In this document: piece after piece, positions 16,996 through 25,177 of the stretch
Numbering within the stretch: position 1 is the stretch's first letter
How the letters are laid out: every line of letters begins with the position of its first letter
Notes under the pieces: model-generated
What the model saw: the letters and a program-made list of their open reading frames with translations, nothing else
Told to the model about the DNA's origin: nothing
The model's database searches: none
Made by a program: the position numbers and the translations under genes
From: an uncultured Clostridium sp.
GTDB lineage: Bacteria; Bacillota; Clostridia; TANB77; CAG-508
Direction: 5' to 3'
Length of the DNA stretch: 41,362 bases
Assembly: GCA_958438515.1 (NCBI GenBank)
Contig: CAUBRZ010000015.1
Coordinates: 1-41,362, forward strand

Positions 16996-19308
16996 TTATT
17001 GTATTACTTCTAAATTAGCAAATTTTGCCATTAATCTTTTATGTCCCACTTTATTAAAGTCAATATCAACTTTTAAATCTTCTCCTTCTGGTTCAACTTT
17101 AGTAATTATACCTTCTCCAAATTTTTTATGAAATATTTTAACTCCTTCTTTGTAACTTGATAAGTCAATATCATTAGTATTCTTTTTATTTAATCCATTT
17201 AAAAAACTTTCTGCTGTTCTAAATATAAATCCTTCACTATTTGTTTTATTAGATGCTACGGCTACTGGCTCTTTCTCGTTTATCTTGTATGTTTTTACTT
17301 TTCCGTTATTTGCACTTCCATATGTCCAACTATAGTTAGAATCTGTAAAGCTTTTTTCTTTCGTCCTAGTACTTTCAAATACTTCTTCATATCCTTCTAA
17401 TAGTTCTTTTGGTATTTCATTTAAAAATCTAGAAGTTGGATTATAACTAGTAGAACCAAATATTGTTCTTTGTTTGCTGCAAGTTAAATACAAGTTTTCC
17501 TTTGCTCTAGTAATTCCTACATAACACAATCTTCTCTCTTCTTCTAATTCTTTTGGCTCAGCTATTGATTTATATCCAGGAAAAATTCCTTCTTCCATAC
17601 CCACTAGAAATACTACAGGAAACTCTAGACCTTTAGCACTATGTAATGTCATAAGTGTCACATATTCTTCTGTTTCTTCTAAATCATCAATATCACTAGA
17701 TAATGTAATTCCTTCTAAAAATTCACTTAATCCATTATCTACTTGTTCTTCTTCAAATTCAATTGCTACTGTTAAAAATTCATTTAGGTTTTCTATTCTG
17801 TTTTCTGCCTCAATGGTATTTTCATTTTCTAATGCTTTTGTATACCCTGTTTTCTTTAAGGTTAATTTAATTAACTCTGAAATACTTAATTCTTCTTTTT
17901 TAGCTTTTAATTCCTCTATACTGTTTACAAATTCTCTCGAATTTAAATACACCCTATTTAGTCCATATTGTTCTGCATTTTTTATAACTTCATACATTGA
18001 AATCTCATTTGTTATAGCAATTTGTTCTACTTTGTCTAAACTTGTTTTTCCAATTCCTCTTTTAGGCTCATTAATTATTCTTTTTAAACTTAAATTGTCA
18101 CTACTATTTTGTATTAATCTCAAATAAGCAATTATGTCTTTTATTTCTTTTCTTTCATAGAATTTTAGCCCACCAATAATTTTATATGGAATATTTTCCC
18201 TTCTTAAAATATCTTCAATTGCTCTTGATTGTGTATTCATTCTATAAAGTACTGCAAAATCAGAATATTTATAATACTCTTCTCTTTTTAAGTGTTCTAT
18301 CTGTTCTACAATATAACTACCCTCATCATATTCATTTTCTGCTTGGTATATTTTTGGTAAGTTTCCTTCTTCATTTTGAGTCCATAATTCTTTTTTATAT
18401 TTTACTTCGTTATTTTTTATAACGCTGTTTGCAACTTTTAAGATGTTCCCTGTACATCTATAGTTTTGCTCTAATTTAATTATTTTGGTTCCTGGGAAAT
18501 CTTTTTCAAAATTTAAAATATTTGAAATGTCAGCCCCTCTAAAGCTATATATTCCTTGGTCATTATCTCCTACAACTGTAATATTTCCGTGTTTTGATGC
18601 AAGCATAGTTACTAGCGTAAACTGTGCTTTATTCGTATCTTGATACTCGTCAACTAGTACATATTTAAATTTATTTGTATAATATTCTAATATATCTGCA
18701 TTTTCCAACAATATTTTTATTGTGTAATTTATAATATCATCAAAATCAATTGCATTATTATCTTTTAGCCTTTTTTGATATAATTCATAGACATTTGATA
18801 TTTTCTCTTTTCTAAAATCACCATTTGCCCTTGCTTGATATTGCATTGGATCTAGCATCTCATTTTTTGCATTGCTTATTTCAGAAAGAACAGCTCTATC
18901 TGTAAACATTTTATCATCAATTGCTAAATCCTTTAAACATGATTTTACAAGTGTTCTTTGATCTGATGTATCAAATATTATAAATGAATTGTCAAATCCT
19001 ATCCTATCAATAAACTTTCTTAATATTCTTACACAAATAGAATGAAATGTACCCATCCATATATCTTTTGCATCTTCACCTATTAGTTTTGCTATTCTTT
19101 CTTTCATTTCATTTGCTGCTTTATTTGTAAATGTTATTGCTAATATATCCCATGGATGTACTTTTTTTTCACCAATTAGATATGCAATTTTATGTGTTAA
19201 TACTTTTGTTTTTCCACTTCCTGCTCCAGCAATTACTAAACATGGACCTTGTGTATTTATTACAGCTTCATATTGTTTATCATTTAATTCTTGTAATATT
19301 TCTTGCAT
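16996..19308 (-). CDS. pcrA: ATP-dependent DNA helicase PcrA/UvrD
   Basis: 770 residues with the full superfamily-1A set: Walker A AGAGSGKT (about 28-35), motif Ia ITFTNKAANEMKERI, motif II VDEYQDTN, motif III VGDNDQGIYSFRGAD, motif IV LEQNYR, motif V LHSAKGLEFPVVFLVGMEEG and motif VI YVGITRAKENLYL. A C-terminal Tudor-like segment (FHKKFGEGIITKVEPEGEDL) is the RNA-polymerase-binding element of PcrA. It unwinds DNA in repair and replication. In B. subtilis pcrA is with ligA; here it is alone between its own terminator and the ZIP gene. Confidence 0.95.
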   Translation of the reverse strand: MQEILQELNDKQYEAVINTQGPCLVIAGAGSGKTKVLTHKIAYLIGEKKVHPWDILAITFTNKAANEMKERIAKLIGEDAKDIWMGTFHSICVRILRKFIDRIGFDNSFIIFDTSDQRTLVKSCLKDLAIDDKMFTDRAVLSEISNAKNEMLDPMQYQARANGDFRKEKISNVYELYQKRLKDNNAIDFDDIINYTIKILLENADILEYYTNKFKYVLVDEYQDTNKAQFTLVTMLASKHGNITVVGDNDQGIYSFRGADISNILNFEKDFPGTKIIKLEQNYRCTGNILKVANSVIKNNEVKYKKELWTQNEEGNLPKIYQAENEYDEGSYIVEQIEHLKREEYYKYSDFAVLYRMNTQSRAIEDILRRENIPYKIIGGLKFYERKEIKDIIAYLRLIQNSSDNLSLKRIINEPKRGIGKTSLDKVEQIAITNEISMYEVIKNAEQYGLNRVYLNSREFVNSIEELKAKKEELSISELIKLTLKKTGYTKALENENTIEAENRIENLNEFLTVAIEFEEEQVDNGLSEFLEGITLSSDIDDLEETEEYVTLMTLHSAKGLEFPVVFLVGMEEGIFPGYKSIAEPKELEEERRLCYVGITRAKENLYLTCSKQRTIFGSTSYNPTSRFLNEIPKELLEGYEEVFESTRTKEKSFTDSNYSWTYGSANNGKVKTYKINEKEPVAVASNKTNSEGFIFRTAESFLNGLNKKNTNDIDLSSYKEGVKIFHKKFGEGIITKVEPEGEDLKVDIDFNKVGHKRLMAKFANLEVIQ

Positions 19309-19386
19309 TTATTGCTCCCTTTCTTTTTTCTATTTTTTATATTTTGTTCTCAAATTTCTGTTTGTATTTTACTATATAAAAAATGA

Positions 19387-19419
19387 AAAAGCAAGAATTT
19401 TCTTAAATTACTTGCTTTT
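19387..19419 (-). terminator. Terminator of the ZIP transporter gene
   Basis: 9-bp inverted repeat (19387-19395 with 19411-19419), followed by T-rich DNA on the minus strand. It starts 16 bases after the stop reached only by the shifted ZIP frame (19436), which supports that 3' end. Confidence 0.75.
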
Positions 19420-19435
19420 ATTTTTTATTCTATTT

Positions 19436-20174
19436 TTATATAGTTGTCGCAAATATTCCTATTATAAAACCTAACATATTTCCTAGTGCTGTCATTCTTC
19501 CATGATATAATTTATTTGATTCTGGTATCAATTCTCCGAGATACAATATATAACATAGCTCCTGCAGCAAAACTTAAACATATTGATATTATTTCTTGTG
19601 AAATTGAGCCTATTATTGCTCCAAAAAATGCGCCTATTCCTGTAGTTATTCCAGATAATATAACATAAAAAATGACTTTTGATTTTTTCATTCCTCCGTT
19701 TTTCATTGGAACAGCCATTGATATTCCTTCTGGTATATCATGAAGGCAAATTGCTACAGCAAGACTTAACCCTAATTTCAAAGATGCTTCAAATCCTGAC
19801 CCTATTGCTAATCCTTCTGGAAAATTATGTATTGCAAGTCCTATTGATACTATAATTCCAGTTTTCAACAAACTATTATTATCTTTAAATTTTCTATTTG
19901 TACTAAATTTTTTCTCCACTAATATATCACATAAAATCATTATAATAATTCCTATAATTGTCCCTATAACAACATTAATTACATTACTAATTCCCATTGC
20001 TTCTGGTAATAAATCAAAGCAAATAACTGACATCATTAATCCTGATGCAAAAGCTAGTATAAAACTTAAAAACTTATTAGATTGTTTCTTTATAACAATT
20101 CCAATAATTCCACCTAAGGTTGTTCCAAAAGTGCCAAAAAATAAACCTAAAATGGTTGTTTTCATTATTTCCAT
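19436..20174 (-). CDS. ZIP-family metal transporter, requires one +1 frameshift at CGG
   Basis: ZIP proteins carry Zn2+ or related divalent metals into the cytoplasm. Frame 0 codes 212 residues with the hallmark metal helices HNFPEGLAIG and HDIPEGISMA, ending LYIVS. The next codon is CGG (19538-19536), and frame 0 would stop eight codons later. Skipping C19538 continues GELIPESNKLYHGRMTALGN and a last membrane helix (MLGFIIGIFATTI) to TAA at 19436. The product is 245 residues, complete for a ZIP; frame 0 would lack the final helix. (V)SGELIPES is a typical ZIP motif, so Gly fits. AAGGAG (20187-20182) precedes the ATG but lies inside a hairpin. An in-frame AAC GGA GGA elsewhere in the gene is read normally. 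Confidence 0.9.
19536..19538 (-). other. In-frame CGG, +1 frameshift site in the ZIP gene
   Basis: Minus strand reads GTA TCT CGG AGA in frame 0 and GTA TCT (C) GGA GAA TTG after the shift, restoring VSGELIPES. Confidence 0.85.
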
Positions 20175-20180
20175 TATAAA

Positions 20181-20232
20181 ACTCCTTAAAACAAACTAAA
20201 ATAATTCCTATTTCCAGTTTATTTTAAGGAGC
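20181..20232 (-). promoter_or_regulatory. Hairpin covering the ribosome site of the ZIP gene
   Basis: On the minus strand a 17-base arm (20232-20216) pairs, with one G-U and an end mismatch, to 20197-20181. The second arm contains the AAGGAG of the ZIP gene. It follows the yfcE-like stop by 17 bases, so it could terminate that gene, mask ZIP translation, or both. The pairing is seen; a regulatory role is inferred. Confidence 0.6.
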
Positions 20233-20248
20233 TTTCTTTTATTACTTT

Positions 20249-20797
20249 TTATTTTTGTAGTTCATATCTTTTTAATACTTTCCCATCTACATTTTTTAAT
20301 ATTAATTCATTTTGTTCCATAATTAAATAACTATGTTCTGATTTTTCTCTTGGCAACGAAATTGAACCTGGATTTGCAAAAATAACCCCATTTTCTTCTT
20401 CTATAAATCCTATGTGAAAGTGTCCATATATCATGATATCTATATCAATACCTACTGGTGGCATATTATCCATATTATATTTATGTCCATGTGTTAAAAA
20501 TACATTATATCCATTTATTTTCATTTGTATATTTTCTTCAAATTTAAATTCTGATATTGCTTCATCTACCTGAGCATCACAATTTCCTCTCAATACTATT
20601 AATCTTTCTTTTAACGAATTTAGTACTTTTGCTACCTCCATAGGACTATATTCTAATGTAAGCTCATTTCTTGGTCCATGATAATATAAATCTCCTAGGC
20701 ATATAATTTTATCTGGTCTTTCTTTTGCATATATTTCTTCTATTTTTTTTGCATAGTAACTAGAGCCATGTATATCTGACAATATTAATACTTTCAT
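20249..20797 (-). CDS. yfcE: YfcE-like metallophosphoesterase
   Basis: 182 residues with the calcineurin-type metal motifs in order: D-x-H in LSDIHGS, GD in ICLGDLYYHGP, GNCD in VLRGNCDA, H in FLTHGHKYN and GHFH in MIYGHFHIG. YfcE enzymes hydrolyse phosphodiesters in vitro; the physiological substrate is not settled. It follows prfA by 28 bases and probably shares its promoter. Confidence 0.88.
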   Translation of the reverse strand: MKVLILSDIHGSSYYAKKIEEIYAKERPDKIICLGDLYYHGPRNELTLEYSPMEVAKVLNSLKERLIVLRGNCDAQVDEAISEFKFEENIQMKINGYNVFLTHGHKYNMDNMPPVGIDIDIMIYGHFHIGFIEEENGVIFANPGSISLPREKSEHSYLIMEQNELILKNVDGKVLKRYELQK

Positions 20798-20825
20798 TAG
20801 TTTTTTTGTTTCTCCTTTTTAGTTT

Positions 20826-21887
20826 TTATTCTTCGTCACCTTTTAGCATTTCTGCTCTATTAGCAGCAATTAAATTGTCTATCATTTCATCTATATCTCC
20901 ATTTAAGAAGTTTTCCATTTGATATATACTCATACCTATTCTATGGTCAGTAATTCTTCCTTGTGGATAATTATAAGTTCTTATTTTTTCACTTCTATCT
21001 CCTGAACCTACTTGTGTCTTTCTTTCATTTGATATTTTGCTATCTTGCTTTTGTTTTTCTATTTCATAAAGTTTTGTTCTTAACATTTTCATTGCATTGT
21101 CACGGTTTTGGAATTGTGATCTTTCTGTTTGGCATTCTACTACAATTCCAGTTGGCTCATGAATTAATCTTACTGCTGATGAAGTTTTGTTTATATGTTG
21201 TCCTCCTGCCCCTGAAGAACGAAAAACTTCCATTTTTATATCTGCTGGGTTTATTTCTATTTCAACATCTTCTACTACTGGAAGTACTGCAACAGTTGCA
21301 GTTGATGTATGAATTCTCCCACTACTTTCAGTATCTGGAACTCTTTGTACTCTATGAACTCCACTTTCAAATTTTAATCTACTATAAACACCTTTTCCAG
21401 TAATCATAAAAGATATTTCTTTATATCCTCCAAGTCCTGTTTCATTTTCATTTAATATCTCTAATTTCCAGTGTTTCTTTTCTGCATACATAGAATACAT
21501 TCTAAATAATGTTCCTGCAAATAATGCTGCTTCTTCTCCTCCAGCCCCTGCTCTAATTTCACACATAATATTTTTGTCATCATCAGGGTCTTTTGGTATT
21601 AATAATATTTTTAGTTCTTCTTCAATTTTAGGTAATTTATCCTTTGAACTATAATATTCTTCTTCTGCAAGTTCTTTCATATCTGCATCTTGCATAAGTT
21701 CTTCTGCTTCTTCCATTGCTTGTTTTATTTTTTTATATTCTCTAAATTTTATTACAATATCTTCTATTCCTGCATGTTCTTTCATCGCCTTTTGCCATTC
21801 TGATTGGTTTGCTATTACTTCAGGGTCTGATATAATTTTTGTTAACTCTTCATATCTCTTTTCTACTGCCTCTAATTTTTCAAACAT
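20826..21887 (-). CDS. prfA: Peptide chain release factor 1 (RF1)
   Basis: 353 residues. The GGQ hydrolysis motif is in SSGAGGQHINKTSS, and the stop-codon-reading PxT tripeptide is PDT in RVPDTESSGRIHTST, diagnostic of RF1 (UAA/UAG) rather than RF2. The gene is intact and needs no frameshift. It is notable here because every visible stop codon in the window is one that RF1 reads. Usual neighbours hemK/prmC are absent. Confidence 0.95.
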   Translation of the reverse strand: MFEKLEAVEKRYEELTKIISDPEVIANQSEWQKAMKEHAGIEDIVIKFREYKKIKQAMEEAEELMQDADMKELAEEEYYSSKDKLPKIEEELKILLIPKDPDDDKNIMCEIRAGAGGEEAALFAGTLFRMYSMYAEKKHWKLEILNENETGLGGYKEISFMITGKGVYSRLKFESGVHRVQRVPDTESSGRIHTSTATVAVLPVVEDVEIEINPADIKMEVFRSSGAGGQHINKTSSAVRLIHEPTGIVVECQTERSQFQNRDNAMKMLRTKLYEIEKQKQDSKISNERKTQVGSGDRSEKIRTYNYPQGRITDHRIGMSIYQMENFLNGDIDEMIDNLIAANRAEMLKGDEE

Positions 21888-21920
21888 ATAAATTCTCCTT
21901 TGCTTTAATTTGCTTTAGCT

Positions 21921-21949
21921 ATTATACTATATTTATATTGTTAATTCAA
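21921..21949 (-). promoter_or_regulatory. Sigma-A-type promoter of prfA-yfcE
   Basis: TTGAAT (21949-21944), 17-base spacer, TATAAT (21926-21921) on the minus strand, 34 bases before the prfA ATG. Confidence 0.75.
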
Positions 21950-21990
21950 GTATAAACAACTGTAAATACAGCTTTTCTTAAGTACTTAAA

Positions 21991-23919
21991 TTATAAGATA
22001 TTCAAATTATAAGAAATATTTAATTCTTCTAAAATCTCTTTTTCTCTATTTGTACATGTTAAAATAATAACCTGATGATTTTTGAACTTTTCACTAATAT
22101 ATTCCAAAATATTTTTTAACCTTTTTGTATCATAATATGCAAATGATTCATCTAAAATAATTGGCATATATTCTTTTGATAATTCTTCTAACATAGAAAG
22201 TCTTAATGACAAATATAATTGATCAATAGTACCTATACTTAATTTATCTACTGGTATATAATTTCCGTTATCTAGTTCTATTATTATTCCTTGTTCATCA
22301 TTAAATATAATATTTGTATATTTTCCATCTGTTATCCTAGAAATATTATTAGAAAGTGCTCGTGTAAACTTAGGGGTTACTGTGTTTTTCATTTTGTCGT
22401 AAGATTTTATAATTACTTGTTTTGTTAATTCAAAACTTTCATTTAATTTTTCTAAAGTTAACATTTTATTTTTACTGTTAACTAATTCTTCCTCTATTTT
22501 AGATAAATTTTCTAACTTTGGTTCTATATTTTTTTGTTCTAAATTTAAAGATTCTAATTCTATTTTTTTATTATTTAGTTCATTTTGTGTTTCTTCAATT
22601 TTTAAATTTATATTTTCTGTATTAATTATATTATTTATTGTATTTTTTTCATTATATTTTAAATATTTATTTTTAATTTTTTCTTTTTCTAAATTTATTT
22701 TTAAATTTAAATTATTTTTTAATTCTATAATCTCTTTTTCTAAATTTTCATTATTTTCTTTAATTAAATTTATTTCGTTATTTAAATTATTTATTTCCAA
22801 ATTTATCTTTTCTAATTCTTTTTTATTTTTTCTTTCTTTTTGGTGTATTTTCCTGTTCCTATTAATCTTATAAATATAATATATTATCAAAAACAATGGT
22901 ATTGTTAGTAAAAAAGTATAGTTAAATATTTTATTTTTTAGTAAATAAAATTGTAATAAATTAATAATTATTAATAAAATAAATATAAAAAATATTTTTT
23001 TATTTATTTTAGTATTTTTTATTTTTTCTTTATTTTCTAATATATTTTTATTGCTATTTTTTATTTGATTAATTTTATTTAAATTATTTTTTATTTTTTC
23101 TTCATTTTCTATTTTTATTTGTTCTTTTATTTTAATTTTTTCTTCTTCTAATATTTTATTTTCATTTATTTGTTTTAATTCTTTTAAAATGTTAATGATG
23201 CTTTCCTGTTTTGTTATTTGCTGTCCTAATTTATTTTTATTTTCTTCTATTTCATATTTTAAATTTTCATACTTTTCTAATTCTTCTTTTTTACCTTCTA
23301 ATTCTTTAATCTTTCTTGATAATACATTAATTGGTTTTTCCCTAGATCTATCTGTACCAATTTCATCCAATTGTCTTCTATTGATTCTATCTATTGCTTT
23401 TTTATAGGAAACATTATCATCTCCTGTTCCTACTAAATTTGCTATTTTTTGGACTAACATATTTTGTTCTTGCTTTCCTAATCTTACTTCTTGTTGGGAT
23501 ACTACTACAGTTGATAAAAATAATTCTTCGTCCATTTTTGTCTGCTCGTAAAAGAACTCATTTCCTTTTGTCTTATCAATATTAAATTGTTTAGAGATTT
23601 CTTCCTTACTAGAATTAAATATTTGTGGATTCTTCTTTTTAAAATCTCTATATACTTCGTATTTTTCTTTATTATTTAATTCATATTCTATTTTTCCCGA
23701 AAACTCTTCTCCAGTCCAAGGCAAATATCTATCAAAGTCAGAATACTCTTTTCCTTTCTTATTTTTAGAAATCCCATAAAATGAATTAACTATAAATTTT
23801 AATAAAGTAGATTTTCCTGATTCATTTTCCCCATAAACTATATTTATACCATCATGTAATTGGATTTCTTTTTCCTTCAATTTTCCATATGAATTTATCT
23901 TAATTTTATTAATTTTCAA
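21991..23919 (-). CDS. SbcC/YhaN-like coiled-coil ATPase
   Basis: 642 residues from a TTG with GAGGTGAT upstream. Walker A is GENESGKST (about 30-38). Long Lys/Glu/Asn-rich coiled coils are interrupted near residue 310 by two membrane-like helices (FFIFILLIIINLLQFYLL and YTFLLTIPLFLIIYYIY), a hallmark of the YhaN branch. The ABC signature-like LSIGTIDQLYLSLRLSMLEE and Walker B PIILDESFA are near the C-terminus. It is presumed to work with the SbcD/YhaO-like nuclease 10 bases upstream in DNA-end processing, perhaps at the membrane. The middle is extremely A-rich. Confidence 0.85.
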   Translation of the reverse strand: MKINKIKINSYGKLKEKEIQLHDGINIVYGENESGKSTLLKFIVNSFYGISKNKKGKEYSDFDRYLPWTGEEFSGKIEYELNNKEKYEVYRDFKKKNPQIFNSSKEEISKQFNIDKTKGNEFFYEQTKMDEELFLSTVVVSQQEVRLGKQEQNMLVQKIANLVGTGDDNVSYKKAIDRINRRQLDEIGTDRSREKPINVLSRKIKELEGKKEELEKYENLKYEIEENKNKLGQQITKQESIINILKELKQINENKILEEEKIKIKEQIKIENEEKIKNNLNKINQIKNSNKNILENKEKIKNTKINKKIFFIFILLIIINLLQFYLLKNKIFNYTFLLTIPLFLIIYYIYKINRNRKIHQKERKNKKELEKINLEINNLNNEINLIKENNENLEKEIIELKNNLNLKINLEKEKIKNKYLKYNEKNTINNIINTENINLKIEETQNELNNKKIELESLNLEQKNIEPKLENLSKIEEELVNSKNKMLTLEKLNESFELTKQVIIKSYDKMKNTVTPKFTRALSNNISRITDGKYTNIIFNDEQGIIIELDNGNYIPVDKLSIGTIDQLYLSLRLSMLEELSKEYMPIILDESFAYYDTKRLKNILEYISEKFKNHQVIILTCTNREKEILEELNISYNLNIL

Positions 23920-23929
23920 TTTATCACCT

Positions 23930-25015
23930 CTATTTTAGTGCATCTAATCCTATTTCTATTGACTTTTCTATCTTTTCCTTCTCATCTTTTGTTAAGTTTT
24001 CATTTTTTAGCCTATTTAGCATTTCCTTTACAAAGATGCCCTTTAATGTACTCTGATTTGCTATTTTCTCAAGATCATATGCTATATTAGTATTATTCTT
24101 AATTTTAATTATCTGTTTACTTTCTATATATTTTAATAAATCATATTTATCTATTTCAAAATTTCTACTTCCAGCTAATATTATTTCTATGTAATATCCT
24201 TCCATTATTTTTAAATCATTTATTTCTTCTATTAATTCCTCTTTTGAAGTTATATTTGTGCAATCTATTTCTATTTTCTTAAACTTTTCATCTTCTAATG
24301 GTTTAAATTCTATATCTAATTTTTTATTTTCTATTTTACCTATAATCATGCCATGCATACCTAACTCATCAAATCCTAAAGAAATAGTTGAACCTGGATA
24401 TACAATTCTTTGTTGTTTTGTTGTATTATAATCTAATTTATGAATATGTCCTAATGCTACATAGTCAAATCCTTTTTGTTCTAGTTCTTTTCTTGGTATT
24501 GAATTATATTGTTTTTCTTCTATGCTTGCACCATCTAATGTTCCATGCATAACTAGTATATTAGGTTTTTTTGTCTCTTCAAGATTTATGTTTTCAATAT
24601 TACAATTGGTACAATAAAAATCATCAAATCCAAATCCATATATATTTGCTTCATCTGTTTCTACTTTTTCTATGTTACTTTTAAATATTTTTACATTATC
24701 GTTCCAATTAAACTTATTATAATATGAATTTTTTATATATGGATCATGGTTTCCTGGTGCGATAAATATCTTTGTTTTTGGAATTTCTTTAAACAATTTA
24801 TTTATAAATTCAATTGTAGACAATTTTACATATCTATTTTCATATAAATCTCCTGAAATGAAAAAATATTGAATTTGGTTTTCTTTAATGTATTCAATTA
24901 TTTTCTTAAATACTTTTCTTTGTTCTAACCTTCTTAAATCTCCTAATGTATCTTTTTCTGATAAATTTACAAATGGACTATCAAAATGCATATCTGCTAT
25001 GTGCACAAAATTCAT
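23930..25015 (-). CDS. SbcD/YhaO-like DNA-repair metallophosphoesterase
   Basis: 361 residues from the ATG at 25015, which has AAGGAG upstream. The frame can be opened to 25078, but that start falls on the -35 box. Metal motifs are D-x-H (FVHIADMHFDSP), GD (FFISGDLYENR), GNHD (IAPGNHDPY), H in LVMHGTLDG and GHIH (VALGHIHKLDY). The C-terminal half is the variable YhaO-type cap. It is paired with the coiled-coil ATPase as in B. subtilis yhaO-yhaN, with a role in handling broken DNA ends inferred from the family. Confidence 0.87.
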   Translation of the reverse strand: MNFVHIADMHFDSPFVNLSEKDTLGDLRRLEQRKVFKKIIEYIKENQIQYFFISGDLYENRYVKLSTIEFINKLFKEIPKTKIFIAPGNHDPYIKNSYYNKFNWNDNVKIFKSNIEKVETDEANIYGFGFDDFYCTNCNIENINLEETKKPNILVMHGTLDGASIEEKQYNSIPRKELEQKGFDYVALGHIHKLDYNTTKQQRIVYPGSTISLGFDELGMHGMIIGKIENKKLDIEFKPLEDEKFKKIEIDCTNITSKEELIEEINDLKIMEGYYIEIILAGSRNFEIDKYDLLKYIESKQIIKIKNNTNIAYDLEKIANQSTLKGIFVKEMLNRLKNENLTKDEKEKIEKSIEIGLDALK

Positions 25016-25049
25016 ATTTTTTCTCCTTATCTTCCTTTTCTTAGGTCTT

Positions 25050-25078
25050 ATTCTACTATAACTCTTTGTTTTTTTCAA
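25050..25078 (-). promoter_or_regulatory. Promoter of the SbcD/SbcC-like pair
   Basis: TTGAAA (25078-25073), 17-base spacer, TAGAAT (25055-25050) on the minus strand, 35 bases before the chosen ATG. Confidence 0.65.
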
Positions 25079-25137
25079 TAGTATTACCGAAAGTTTTTTT
25101 GGTTCTTTTTTTATATCTAATATATTTGATAATAAAA

Positions 25138-25167
25138 ATATCGCATAAGCTAATACTTATACGATAT
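25138..25167 (-). terminator. Terminator of the VirD4-like operon
   Basis: 12-bp inverted repeat (25138-25149 with 25156-25167, one G-U pair) followed by a T-rich run on the minus strand, directly after the coupling-ATPase stop. Confidence 0.7.
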
Positions 25168-25177
25168 CTTATATTAT

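Noticed and set aside
25016..25078. N-terminal extension of the SbcD-like protein to 25078
   Set aside because: It begins on the -35 box of a good promoter and encodes a basic stretch without family support; AAGGAG fits the ATG at 25015.
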